Shown: one piece after another, positions 34,180-41,747 of the stretch
How positions within the stretch are numbered: the first letter of the stretch is position 1
How the letters are laid out: every line of letters begins with the position of its first letter
Origin: Bin87 sp965261925
GTDB lineage: Bacteria > Chloroflexota > Dehalococcoidia > Lucifugimonadales > UBA3495
Assembly (NCBI GenBank): GCA_965261925.1
Contig: OZ253486.1
Location: forward strand, 992,001-1,056,000
DNA: 64,000 nucleotides
Direction: 5' to 3'
Notes under the pieces: generated by a model
What the model was told of the DNA's origin: nothing
The model's database searches: none
Seen by the model: the letters and a program-made list of their open reading frames with translations, nothing else
Position numbers and translations under genes: made by a program

Positions 34180-34890
34180 TTGAGCACCATAATCAGCTTG
34201 GCAAAATTCTTTGAGAAAGAGAAATATGCTGACGATTTTGTCAGAGGTAAGGTCTACTGCAACACGCTGCGCACGTTCAAAAAGATGAAGGACAAGGATG
34301 CTTCCGGCCGTTTCGATAATGATGAAGGCACAACCGCATGGTTGCAGCCGGACGAGGTAGACATCCAAATGTCTGGCATCAATTTCACCGGATTGGCTGC
34401 GCCAGTACAGTTGCAGATGTACTGGTTGAATCACGTCCGTCTGTTCTGTATGGTTGCCGGGCATACCGGCACCCTGGACGTGCGGCGTCTGTCAACGGAT
34501 GATATCGAGGAACTGCGGAGTGCGCTGTTGATTCCGGAAACTTGCCTGCAACTCGGCAAATACGCTGTGCTGGTCACCAACGTGACTGAATTCATCAAGA
34601 GAATGGACTCAGCAGTCGGAAAGACCAATTACAGGTACGAACGCAGGTTAGTCAAGTACTATGACCCCGAAACGTTCCATGGTGATTTTCGAGACATGGA
34701 AGCGGTATTTTGGAAGCAGGATCACTATAGCTATCAGCGAGAATATCGGTTTGCGTTACTAACCGGTCAGGAGGGTGACGAACCATTTACGTTGGAAATC
34801 GGTGATATTAGCGATATCACAACAAAGATCAGTTCTGCTGATTTGCGGGACCCCAGCTACCTGCAGGTGAACGTAGCTCCCCGGGATTGA
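34180..34890 (+). CDS. Uncharacterised 236-residue protein
   Basis: The TTG start at 34180 follows ACGGAGGT. The sequence has no membrane segment or signal. It opens MSTIISLAKFFEKEKYADDFVRGKVYCNTLRTFKKMKDKDASGRFDNDEG; the FxxGxxYCNTLRxF...RxDxxEG pattern recalls small proteins often found with mobile genes and the general layout of DUF2971-type proteins. A late segment, KQDHYSYQREYRFALLTG, has the YxxExRF signature common there. The nucleotide composition is poorer in GC than its neighbours, which suggests acquisition by transfer. Function is unknown. Confidence 0.7.
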   Translation: MSTIISLAKFFEKEKYADDFVRGKVYCNTLRTFKKMKDKDASGRFDNDEGTTAWLQPDEVDIQMSGINFTGLAAPVQLQMYWLNHVRLFCMVAGHTGTLDVRRLSTDDIEELRSALLIPETCLQLGKYAVLVTNVTEFIKRMDSAVGKTNYRYERRLVKYYDPETFHGDFRDMEAVFWKQDHYSYQREYRFALLTGQEGDEPFTLEIGDISDITTKISSADLRDPSYLQVNVAPRD

Positions 34891-34976
34891 CTGACGTTTG
34901 CAGGACGATCATCCGCAATTCGCCCGGATGATTCTCACTCGTCAGTATCTCGTGGGGTAGGTGATACGCTCTTGCC

Positions 34977-36188
34977 GTGATCGTAGTAGCATGGCAAGCT
35001 GCAAAGGCTATGTCACGCACCCTGGGACGGATTGCTTACCGTTGGTACCTGATTGCCATCGCGGCCGGCGTTGTGATGGTCGCCGTGCTGACCCTGTTCC
35101 GACCGGCTACCACCGCCATCCACACCGCCGCATTCGCCGCCCAGGTGCTGCCGTCGCCGGTCAAGATCCAGCCGTGGCTGGCGTCCGAACCGGAGCACCG
35201 GGAAATATCGTTTCGTCGGGATGACGGGACCGATGGGCAGGCCGACGTCTACGTAATTCCCGATGGAAAGCGACGCGCCGGCCTGCTGGTGTTCCTGGGA
35301 GCCAACGCCGCCGGCGCCGACGACCCCGACGTCATCAACCTGGGGCAGGCGCTGGCGCGGGCCGGCTTTGCGGTGATGTACTACTGGTCGCCGACCATGG
35401 GAGAAAAGGCCCAGGTCGACGCCGGGGAGATCGGCAACCTGGTGGCGGCCTTTGAACACCTGCGCGAGGAGGACTACGTCGACCCGCAGCGCGTCGGACT
35501 GGCCGGTTTCTCGGTGGGAGCGTCCTTTGCCCTGGTGGCGGCGGCCGACCCGCGGATAGCCGACGATATCGCGTTCGTCAACGCGTTCGGCGGGTACTAT
35601 GATGCGGCCGATTTGATCGTCCAAATTGCCGCGGGCAAAGCCATGGACGAGCGCGGCGAGAGGGATTGGGCGGTGGACCGGCTGACACGCCGCGTCTACA
35701 ACAACATGCTCATCGATTCCATCGACGACCCGGCGCATCAGGAGGCGGCGCGGGCCATTGCCGGCGGTAGCGGCTATGACCCCGACGGCCGGCTCCCACT
35801 ATCCACCGAGGCGGCGTTTGCCATGTTGGCCGGAGTCGACTACATCGGCATGGCGAGATGGCGGTACGCGCAGTTGTCGGACAACTTCCGCACCCGGGTC
35901 GATTCCATAGCGCCATCGCACCACGTGGAGCAGTGGAGCAGCGACACGGCGATGCGCGTCATGCACGATGTCGGCGACCCACTGATACCCGTGGGGGAGT
36001 CGCGACGACTGGTTGACGCGCTGGGGGAGCAGCGGCCCGACGTCGAGGTGTACTACACCGAGACCGACATCTTCCGGCACGTCCGCCCTGATGCCAACCG
36101 GGACCTCAAGTCGCTGCTGCGGGGCTCCCTGCAACTGTTCCGCCACATGTTCCACATCGTGGCGGTGGCGCGTCAGCCGGCGGGGTGA
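34977..36188 (+). CDS. Alpha/beta hydrolase, dienelactone-hydrolase-like, membrane anchored
   Basis: A 403-residue protein from GTG 34977; an ATG at 35010 is also possible. Residues about 20-40 form one hydrophobic helix (LIAIAAGVVMVAVLTLF), probably an anchor with the enzyme outside. The hydrolase core has GLLVFLGANAAGADDP (oxyanion region), the nucleophile elbow VGLAGFSVGASFAL and a late GDPLIPVGESRRLVD with the acid residue; the histidine may be in FRHVRPDANRD. It should cleave an ester or similar bond; the substrate is unknown. Confidence 0.8.
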   Translation: MIVVAWQAAKAMSRTLGRIAYRWYLIAIAAGVVMVAVLTLFRPATTAIHTAAFAAQVLPSPVKIQPWLASEPEHREISFRRDDGTDGQADVYVIPDGKRRAGLLVFLGANAAGADDPDVINLGQALARAGFAVMYYWSPTMGEKAQVDAGEIGNLVAAFEHLREEDYVDPQRVGLAGFSVGASFALVAAADPRIADDIAFVNAFGGYYDAADLIVQIAAGKAMDERGERDWAVDRLTRRVYNNMLIDSIDDPAHQEAARAIAGGSGYDPDGRLPLSTEAAFAMLAGVDYIGMARWRYAQLSDNFRTRVDSIAPSHHVEQWSSDTAMRVMHDVGDPLIPVGESRRLVDALGEQRPDVEVYYTETDIFRHVRPDANRDLKSLLRGSLQLFRHMFHIVAVARQPAG

Positions 36189-36218
36189 GCGCCGGGTTAT
36201 CGAGCCGGACGAACAGGC

Positions 36219-36998
36219 TCATCCGCCGCCGGGCGGGGTGAGCCCGTGCTCGCGGAGTAAGCGCTCCAAGAGTTGAGCGCGTTCCTCGGCATGTTCAGCG
36301 CGTTCCTCGGCATGTTCAGCGCGCTCCTGGGCATGTTCAGCGCGTTCTTCCGCGATGCGACGGGCTGCGGCCTCTTCGCGATGGTTGCGCAGCCAAGACC
36401 CACCGGTCGGGTCGTACAACCGGATTTCATGTTCGCGCACGCAGATGTCCAACCCCAGCGCCGAGCTGTGCCCACGCAAGATGCCATCGACCTCGGTCAA
36501 GGGAATGGGGTCGTACTCACTGCGTAAGTTCAGCCGCTCACCGATCAAGGGAGGCAGAAAAAACTCTCCGCGATTGGGGTCAAATCGCCAGTACTCGGTC
36601 ACGCCCATCGCCGCGTAGATGTCACGCTTTTCGGCGGCATCCCTGGCCCAAGTCCCCGGCGAGGCGACTTCCAGCACGAAGTCCGGAGCCTTGCCCTCGC
36701 GCCAGGTGAAGTAAGAACCGCGCCAGTGGTCGGAAACGCCGAAGGACACGAAGACGTCGGGGGCCACCTTTCGATTGGGGTTATCCATCTCGTAGTAGAT
36801 GAACATGTCGGCCGACACATACACATCCGTGCGTTCGGCGAAATGCTCGATCAGGGTCTCGCTGGTATCGATCAGTGCCCGGCGTTGAGCGTCGTTTTCG
36901 GCCATGGGTTCATCGTCATCCTCGGGATAGAAGATATTGGAGTCTTCCTCCGGCACGCGCGGAGTGTCAAAAACCTTATTGCCGGATTTCGTCACCAT
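36219..36998 (-). CDS. Uma2 family (DUF820) putative endonuclease
   Basis: A 259-residue protein. The PD-(D/E)XK core of the Uma2 family is seen in RKVAPDVFVSFGV (PD), KAPDFVLEVASPGTWARD (E-V-x-S) and KRDIYAAMGVTEYWRFDP. These proteins are abundant in Cyanobacteria and Chloroflexota and are presumed nucleases of unclear target. The C-terminus, about 205-250, is an Arg/Glu/His/Ala coiled coil with repeated RAEHAEE units that probably mediates oligomerisation. It lies upstream of the small Cys-motif gene on the same strand. Confidence 0.85.
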   Translation of the reverse strand: MVTKSGNKVFDTPRVPEEDSNIFYPEDDDEPMAENDAQRRALIDTSETLIEHFAERTDVYVSADMFIYYEMDNPNRKVAPDVFVSFGVSDHWRGSYFTWREGKAPDFVLEVASPGTWARDAAEKRDIYAAMGVTEYWRFDPNRGEFFLPPLIGERLNLRSEYDPIPLTEVDGILRGHSSALGLDICVREHEIRLYDPTGGSWLRNHREEAAARRIAEERAEHAQERAEHAEERAEHAEERAQLLERLLREHGLTPPGGG

Positions 36999-37050
36999 GT
37001 GCGCGCTCCCCGAGGGTTCATTGAAACGGGATTAGTTCCGGGAAACGGGA

Positions 37051-37401
37051 CTAGTTCCGGTTCTTGAGGCGTTCCAGCTGCTGGACGGTGCCGGGCAGTT
37101 TCCAGTCGACGTAGAGCAGGACGTGTTCCTTGATGGCTTCTTCGTGGACGCGGCAGGAGAAGCAGGCGCGGTCGATGCACAGGCCGTGCCTGGGGCGCAG
37201 GGCTTCGCGCAGGGCTGACAACTGCTCAGTCAGACCGGCGTCGATGGGCTCGCCCTGCTGGGCCCGAAGCAGCAGCACGTCCATCTGCTCCGCCAGCCGT
37301 TCCAGCAGTTCGTTGTAACGCTGGAGCCCCTGCTCCACGAAGTTGCGTGGCTCCGTGGCCGTGAGGTAGGGGATCATCTGCATGTCGGGAACGTCGGCCA
37401 T
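37051..37401 (-). CDS. Small protein with Cys cluster
   Basis: A 116-residue protein from ATG 37401. The helical N-terminal half (EQGLQRYNELLERLAEQMDVLLLRAQQ) is followed by GLCIDRACFSCRVHEEAIKEHVLLYVDW, with cysteines spaced C-x4-C-x2-C plus a histidine, a possible metal site. I do not recognise a family. It starts 389 bases after the Uma2 start region and may be independent; its other neighbours are DUF1385 on the same strand. Confidence 0.55.
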   Translation of the reverse strand: MADVPDMQMIPYLTATEPRNFVEQGLQRYNELLERLAEQMDVLLLRAQQGEPIDAGLTEQLSALREALRPRHGLCIDRACFSCRVHEEAIKEHVLLYVDWKLPGTVQQLERLKNRN

Positions 37402-37502
37402 GCTGCACCTGCACTGTCGGGCGTGACACCGTCAACCGGTTCGCGCTACTGTATCACACCAACGAACGCCCATCGGGCAGGGGCGGATGCTGGTTCGCGG
37501 GC

Positions 37503-38459
37503 CTACGCCTGGTTTTCGGCAAGGTCCGGCGATGTCGCCCGGTCGGCTGCCAGGGCGGCTTCCATGGCGGCGATGGCGACCTGGATCTGGTCCTCGTCGG
37601 GCTGGCGGGTGGTGATCAGCTGGAGGGCTAGTCCGGGCGCGGCGATGGCCTTCCCGAACCACGCCTGGCGGTGCGCGCCGGCGAACCGGATGATCTCGTA
37701 GCTGACGGCCGCCACCACCGGGATCAGCGCGATGCGGGAGAGGATGCGCCACTCGAGGTCCGGGCGGCCCAGCAGGGCGAACACCAGGACGGACACCACG
37801 GCCACGGTGAGCAGAAAGGCCGTTCCGCAACGGGGGTGAGGTGTGGGGTGCCGGCGCACGTTTTCCACCGTGAGCGGATGACCCGCTTCGTAGGCATGGA
37901 CCGCCATGTGCTCGGCGCCGTGGTAGGCGTAGACGCGGCGGATGTCCTTCATGGCGGATATGCCGCCCACGTAAGCCACCAGGATGACCAACCGGATCAC
38001 GCCCTCGATGAGGTTGCTCACCACGGAGGATTCGAGGAACGGGTCGATGAGGCGGACGGCCAGGAGGGGAAGCACCAGGAATATGCCAATGCCGAGGGCC
38101 AGGGCAACCGCCATGGTCAGTGCCATAACCCACTTGCTGGCGGACGAGCCGCCGGCGTCAGGGCCGTCGGCTTCACCGGCGGCGATGATGGCGGAACGCT
38201 GCAGCGATTTCATGCCGTACCATAGCGTTTCGGACAGGATCAAGACACCCCGCACAAAGGGGACACGCCGGATGCGCCCGGAGAAACGGGAGCTGACGGG
38301 CTCGGTGTCGCAGAAGATGCCGCCATCGGGCTGACGCACCGCCAGGCTGTAGTGGCGCACCCCGCGGATCATCACGCCTTCGATCACCGCCTGGCCGCCG
38401 TACAACGGCGGAGCGGACCGGGGGCCGGCGGGCTGGGAGTCTGTGGGGGAACTAGCCAT
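37503..38459 (-). CDS. yqhQ: DUF1385 / YqhQ membrane protein
   Basis: A 318-residue membrane protein of the DUF1385 family. The signature YGGQAVIEGVMIRG is near residue 20 and YAYHGAEHMAVHAYEAG near 185, with HPRCGTAFLL after it. About five membrane helices are visible. The family is widespread in Gram-positive and Chloroflexota genomes; no reaction is established. Its ATG overlaps the stop of the upstream 38452-38859 gene by eight bases, which implies translational coupling. Confidence 0.88.
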   Translation of the reverse strand: MASSPTDSQPAGPRSAPPLYGGQAVIEGVMIRGVRHYSLAVRQPDGGIFCDTEPVSSRFSGRIRRVPFVRGVLILSETLWYGMKSLQRSAIIAAGEADGPDAGGSSASKWVMALTMAVALALGIGIFLVLPLLAVRLIDPFLESSVVSNLIEGVIRLVILVAYVGGISAMKDIRRVYAYHGAEHMAVHAYEAGHPLTVENVRRHPTPHPRCGTAFLLTVAVVSVLVFALLGRPDLEWRILSRIALIPVVAAVSYEIIRFAGAHRQAWFGKAIAAPGLALQLITTRQPDEDQIQVAIAAMEAALAADRATSPDLAENQA

Positions 38460-38859
38460 CCAGCTTGTGCCACGCTTCCTGGAATAGCGTCTCGGAGAAG
38501 GCGTCGGGCTGCAGCCACAGGGCTCCGCCGAACTCCTCCTCCAGCCGGCCCTGGTCGCGGACGTCGTTCCGAGAGAGCAGGTACGTTACCGGAAGGTCCG
38601 CCAGGATTTCGGTGCTGATGACCAGGTACTCCCAGTCCCAATCGAGGCCGTCGGCATCGTAGAAACGCACGGCCTGGCGATGTTCCTGCGAGTGGAACTT
38701 CAACCGGACTTCTCGAGATTGTTCGGGGATCCCGGCGATCACTTCGTCCTCATTGGGGCTGCGGCGAGCGATGAAGCACTGCCAGCCGTACTCGGCCAGG
38801 CGTTCCGCCAAATGGATGCGACCGTACTCGCGGACGGTTTTGGGCACGTAGCGCGTCAT
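38452..38859 (-). CDS. Uncharacterised 135-residue protein coupled to yqhQ
   Basis: The protein has mixed alpha/beta character: YGWQCFIARRSPNEDEVIAGI, VRLKFHSQEHRQAVRFYDA and WDWEYLVISTEILADL resemble the DUF-type restriction-enzyme-like folds, but no catalytic pattern is certain. It is soluble. The stop codon lies inside the start of the DUF1385 gene, so the two are made together. A repeat-containing stretch lies upstream. Confidence 0.6.
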   Translation of the reverse strand: MTRYVPKTVREYGRIHLAERLAEYGWQCFIARRSPNEDEVIAGIPEQSREVRLKFHSQEHRQAVRFYDADGLDWDWEYLVISTEILADLPVTYLLSRNDVRDQGRLEEEFGGALWLQPDAFSETLFQEAWHKLDG

Positions 38860-38894
38860 CGGTCTGCCTCCCGGGTCGGTGGGATGCGATTACC

Positions 38895-38945
38895 AGCGTG
38901 GCGCGGCGAGGTTGCCGCGTCGCTGCGCACCTTGCAATGACGGTA
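38895..38945. repeat. Fragment of GCGAGCG-core dispersed repeat
   Basis: GGCGCGGCGAGGTTGCCGCG and TTGCAATGACGGTAGGGG are degenerate pieces of the same intergenic repeat core found near 6900, 12630, 21670 and 58240. Confidence 0.5.
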
Positions 38946-39048
38946 GGGGTGAGGGTTCCTCACGACGACGCACGGGGAGAGCAGTTCAAGCGATGTCCGA
39001 CAGGGATGGTCGTTGCTGGCGGTGAGCGAGAAGAGGCAGGGCAATAGC

Positions 39049-39074
39049 AAAACGGGAGCCGGTTGAGGCTCCCG
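39049..39074 (-). terminator. Terminator of the rplU-rpmA-rpmE run
   Basis: CGGGAGCC (39053-39060) pairs with GGCTCCCG (39067-39074). On the minus strand it is followed by TTTTGCTATTGC. It lies 27 bases after the rpmE stop. Confidence 0.75.
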
Positions 39075-39100
39075 CAGCATGGTTGTCTTTGCGCGTAGGG

Positions 39101-39304
39101 CTAACCGTCAAGGTTGAAGCGCCGGCTAAAACGCTCGATTCGGCCCTGCGTGTCGACGATGCGCTGCTCACCCGTATAGAAGGGGTGGCACTTGCCGCAA
39201 ATCTCGACCCGGAGCGCCGGTTTGGTGGCGCCGGTATCGAAGACGTTCCCGCAGGAGCAGGTGACGGTGGCCTTGAAGTACTGGGGATGGATTTCTGCTT
39301 TCAT
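39101..39304 (-). CDS. rpmE: 50S ribosomal protein L31
   Basis: A 67-residue L31 from ATG 39304, begun MKAEIHPQYFKATVTCSCGN. Four cysteines, C16, C18, C36 and C39 (TCSCGN and ICGKCHPFYTG), form the zinc site of the zinc-containing L31 type. L31 is part of the bridge between the large and small ribosome subunits. It follows rpmA by 23 bases and is the last gene of the run. Confidence 0.95.
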   Translation of the reverse strand: MKAEIHPQYFKATVTCSCGNVFDTGATKPALRVEICGKCHPFYTGEQRIVDTQGRIERFSRRFNLDG

Positions 39305-39327
39305 ATTGTAGCCTCTGGTTATAGCCT

Positions 39328-39606
39328 CTACGCAGCGGTGGCGACGGCGTCGGCCATCGGATACACGCTGACCCGGCGCTTGCCCCTGGCGAGCCATTCG
39401 TAGGTCACCTGTCCCTCGATCTTGGAGAACAGGGTATGGTCCCGGCCCATGCCGACGTTGGTGCCGGGGTGAATGCGGGTGCCGCGCTGGCGGACGATGA
39501 TGCAACCGCCGGTGACCCGTTCGCCGCCGTATTTCTTGACGCCGAGTCGCTTGGCGTTGCTATCGCGGCCGTTGTTGGTGCTGCCGCCGGCCTTCTTGTG
39601 GGCCAT
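39328..39606 (-). CDS. rpmA: 50S ribosomal protein L27
   Basis: A 92-residue L27. MAHKKAGGSTNNGRDSNAKR is the standard N-terminus that reaches the peptidyl-transferase centre, with no cleavable extension as found in some Firmicutes. Its ATG at 39606 lies four bases after the rplU stop. The remaining sequence (VGMGRDHTLFSKIEGQV) is normal. Confidence 0.97.
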   Translation of the reverse strand: MAHKKAGGSTNNGRDSNAKRLGVKKYGGERVTGGCIIVRQRGTRIHPGTNVGMGRDHTLFSKIEGQVTYEWLARGKRRVSVYPMADAVATAA

Positions 39607-39610
39607 GTCT

Positions 39611-40279
39611 CTATCCTCCGGTCTGGGTCTCGGATCCGTTCTCGGGTTCGTGAACGGCCTCGGGCTCGTGCGCGATCTCGGGTTCGTGAACGGCCTCAGG
39701 CTCGTGTGCGATCTCGGGCTCGTGAACGGCCTCGGGTTCGTGCGCGATCTCGGGTTCGTGCGCGATCTCGGGTTCGTGCGTGGCCTCAGGCTCGTGAACG
39801 GCCTCGGGCTCGTGCGCGATCTCGGGTTGGTGAACGGCCTCGGGCTCGTGTGCGATCTCGGGCTCGTGAACGGCCTCGGGCTCGTGAACGGCCTCGGGTT
39901 CGTGCGTGGCCTCGGGCTCGTGAACGGCCTCGGGCTCGTGAACGGCCTCGGGCTCGGAGTCGTATCCGGTCGCGATGTCTTGAATGCGGATACGAGTGTA
40001 GTTCTGCCGATGCCCCTTCTTGCGGCGGTATCGGGTCTTGGCCTTGTACTTGTAAACGATGATCTTGCGATCTTTGTAGTGGGACTGGACCTCGGCGATG
40101 ACCCTGGCCCCGTCCACGGTGGGCGCGCCGAAGCGCATCTGGCCGTCGAGCGACACGGCGAGCACCTGATCCAGCTCGGTGGTGTTGCCTTCTTCGACTT
40201 CCAGCAACTCGACGTCGAGCACATCGCCGGGCGAGACGCGGTACTGCTTGCCGCCGGTTTTAACGATTGCGTAATCCAT
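39611..40279 (-). CDS. rplU: 50S ribosomal protein L21 with repeated His-containing tail
   Basis: A 222-residue protein. Residues 1-107 are a normal L21 (MDYAIVKTGGKQYRVSPGD...KYKAKTRYRRKKGHRQNYT). L21 is usually about 103 residues. After residue 108 follow 17 tandem hexapeptides of the type EPEAVH, with variants EPEIAH, EPEATH and QPEIAH, then a short GSETQTGG end. The tail is acidic and carries one histidine every six residues. The reading frame is open across all repeats and stops four bases before rpmA, so the tail is a real part of the protein. A promoter lies upstream at 40306-40335. Confidence 0.95.
   Translation of the reverse strand: MDYAIVKTGGKQYRVSPGDVLDVELLEVEEGNTTELDQVLAVSLDGQMRFGAPTVDGARVIAEVQSHYKDRKIIVYKYKAKTRYRRKKGHRQNYTRIRIQDIATGYDSEPEAVHEPEAVHEPEATHEPEAVHEPEAVHEPEIAHEPEAVHQPEIAHEPEAVHEPEATHEPEIAHEPEIAHEPEAVHEPEIAHEPEAVHEPEIAHEPEAVHEPENGSETQTGG
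39650..39955 (-). repeat. 18-bp tandem repeat in rplU, 17 copies
   Basis: Seventeen 18-base units encode the EPEAVH-type tail of L21. Three main variants alternate. Copy changes would keep the frame. Confidence 0.95.
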
Positions 40280-40305
40280 TTCGGTAATCTCCCAAACGGC
40301 CTACC

Positions 40306-40335
40306 ATTCTATGTTTGGGCATTTGGGGATGTCAA
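40306..40335 (-). promoter_or_regulatory. rplU promoter
   Basis: On the minus strand, TTGACA (40330-40335), an 18-base spacer and TAGAAT (40306-40311) form a near-consensus promoter 27 bases before the L21 start. Confidence 0.8.
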
Positions 40336-40379
40336 GCAAAGATGGACTTTCGGGTACGAATCCAACCTTATAGCAGCAG

Positions 40380-40997
40380 TCAGTCTGCCTCCAAGTCCTT
40401 CGCTGGAATTGTGTAGCAGTGAACTCCGGCGGCGGTCGCGTTCCGGTGCTGTCCACTCGTGATTTCAACACCGGCCACGGCGCCGGTGGCTGGCAATCCA
40501 GTGAACTCATGGAAACACTCGGCGTTCCTCTTTGCCCGTTCAATGTCTTTTGCTGCCACCGTGAACGACGCTTCGACAGCGACATAGGCTGGTTTGCCAC
40601 CGGCATCCCGTACCAGCATGACCAGGTCAGCTTCGCAAAAGCTGCGCACATCGCTGTCAGGCTTGCCCGAGGCACGCGCCATGTTGGCGAATCCGATCAG
40701 CATTCCTCTGGGCAGTCGGTCGACGGTGCGATAGCCCATATCATCCGCGATGATGTCAGCGCTTCGCTGTGCAGCGTTCGCGGCGTGCGCTCCCCGGAGA
40801 TAGCCGAGATGCTGGTTGATTTTCTCGAAACGCTCGCCTGCCTGATCGAGGCGGCTATGCACTGCTTCGTTGATCTCGGTTTGCTTGTCACCGTAATCCT
40901 TCAGCGCTGCGATCACCCCATCCAGCCGCTGCACGATGGCCCGCCCCTCCGGTGTGAGGTTCTCTGGAACCTGGTCCCGTCCTTCCGGCGTGCTCAT
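40380..40997 (-). CDS. Coiled-coil protein with putative nuclease-like domain
   Basis: A 205-residue protein; ATG 40997 follows GGAGGATCAAA. Residues about 15-70 form a coiled coil. The C-terminal part reads RSFCEADLVMLVRDAGGKPAYVAVEASFTVAAKDIERAKRNA and matches the layout of the 16213-17235 protein (RADMIV...TAYVVIEASVTVDDTDIDRA). The spacing of D124 and E142-x-S suggests a PD-(D/E)XK-like fold. The two genes are thus distant paralogues with coiled coils of very different length. Function is unknown. Confidence 0.7.
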   Translation of the reverse strand: MSTPEGRDQVPENLTPEGRAIVQRLDGVIAALKDYGDKQTEINEAVHSRLDQAGERFEKINQHLGYLRGAHAANAAQRSADIIADDMGYRTVDRLPRGMLIGFANMARASGKPDSDVRSFCEADLVMLVRDAGGKPAYVAVEASFTVAAKDIERAKRNAECFHEFTGLPATGAVAGVEITSGQHRNATAAGVHCYTIPAKDLEAD

Positions 40998-41604
40998 TTT
41001 GATCCTCCCACAGCTACCTCGCCTACCTGAAGAAAAGCATAGCAGAAGTGATCCCGGTGCTGGAAGCGCCGATTACGCGCGGCAGCACGCACGGGCTCAT
41101 GCCACGACCTGATGCAGTGAGGGGTTGCTCTCATTCTCAATGGACTGGGCACGGGACCGAGCATGGCGCGCGGTGGCGGGCGCGGTGGCCGAGGGCCTAC
41201 CTCGATTGATCCGACCGAGACAGTCGTCTGCCAGGCCGATTGCGACTTGGGCGCTGATAGGGTTGGCGGTGAGCGCCAGTCACCTGGTCGTGGAAAGGTT
41301 TTATCACCTGCAGATCAATGATAGAGCGAATGATAGAGCGTAAGTTCGTAACATGGCGACAGTATGGTGTCATTGATGGCACAAGCTGCCCTATCGGGGG
41401 ATGGGCTGTCCCCGGGAGAAACGCCGCGCTGCAACCGTCGCATCTACCAACGCCCCTCCATAACCTTTCCTTGTAATACTGGAATTCCCAACATGTTTTC
41501 GAACCTTTGCTGTTGGTTTGGATATGTGCCCGCCACGAATAGTCTCGCCCGCCCGGATCGCGGTCAGGCAGCCATGAAATGGGGCATACAGCGTCCCTCG
41601 GGTT
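40998..41604. other. Gap upstream of the S1-domain gene
   Basis: No convincing gene is visible in 40998-41604. A frame on the minus strand (41197-41712) has unusual composition and no family resemblance. A short direct duplication, AATGATAGAGCG, is near 41320-41340. Confidence 0.5.
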
Positions 41605-41633
41605 TTGCGGTTGCAATTTGCGTGCGGTATAAG
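41605..41633 (+). promoter_or_regulatory. Promoter of the S1-domain protein gene
   Basis: TTGCGG (41605-41610), a 17-base spacer and TATAAG (41628-41633) lie about 115 bases before the start codon, leaving a leader of about 105 bases that may hold autoregulatory structure. Confidence 0.65.
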
Positions 41634-41747
41634 TATTATTAGGCAGGCGAATTGTGGGGAAAGTGATCCAAGCGAGAACGAAGTACCTGCTCGACCTATG
41701 CGGCCTCGCCAACCGGCCGTAAGCAAGAGTAAGGAGCAGCTTAACTG

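Noticed and set aside
39436..40062. Arg/Val-rich repeat frames on the plus strand and a CRISPR-like look to the 18-bp repeats
   Set aside because: The repeats are head to tail without spacers, in frame with L21, and are explained as its coded tail.
41197..41712. A 171-codon minus-strand frame before the S1-domain gene
   Set aside because: It overlaps the promoter of the S1-domain gene, has an erratic composition and no motif.
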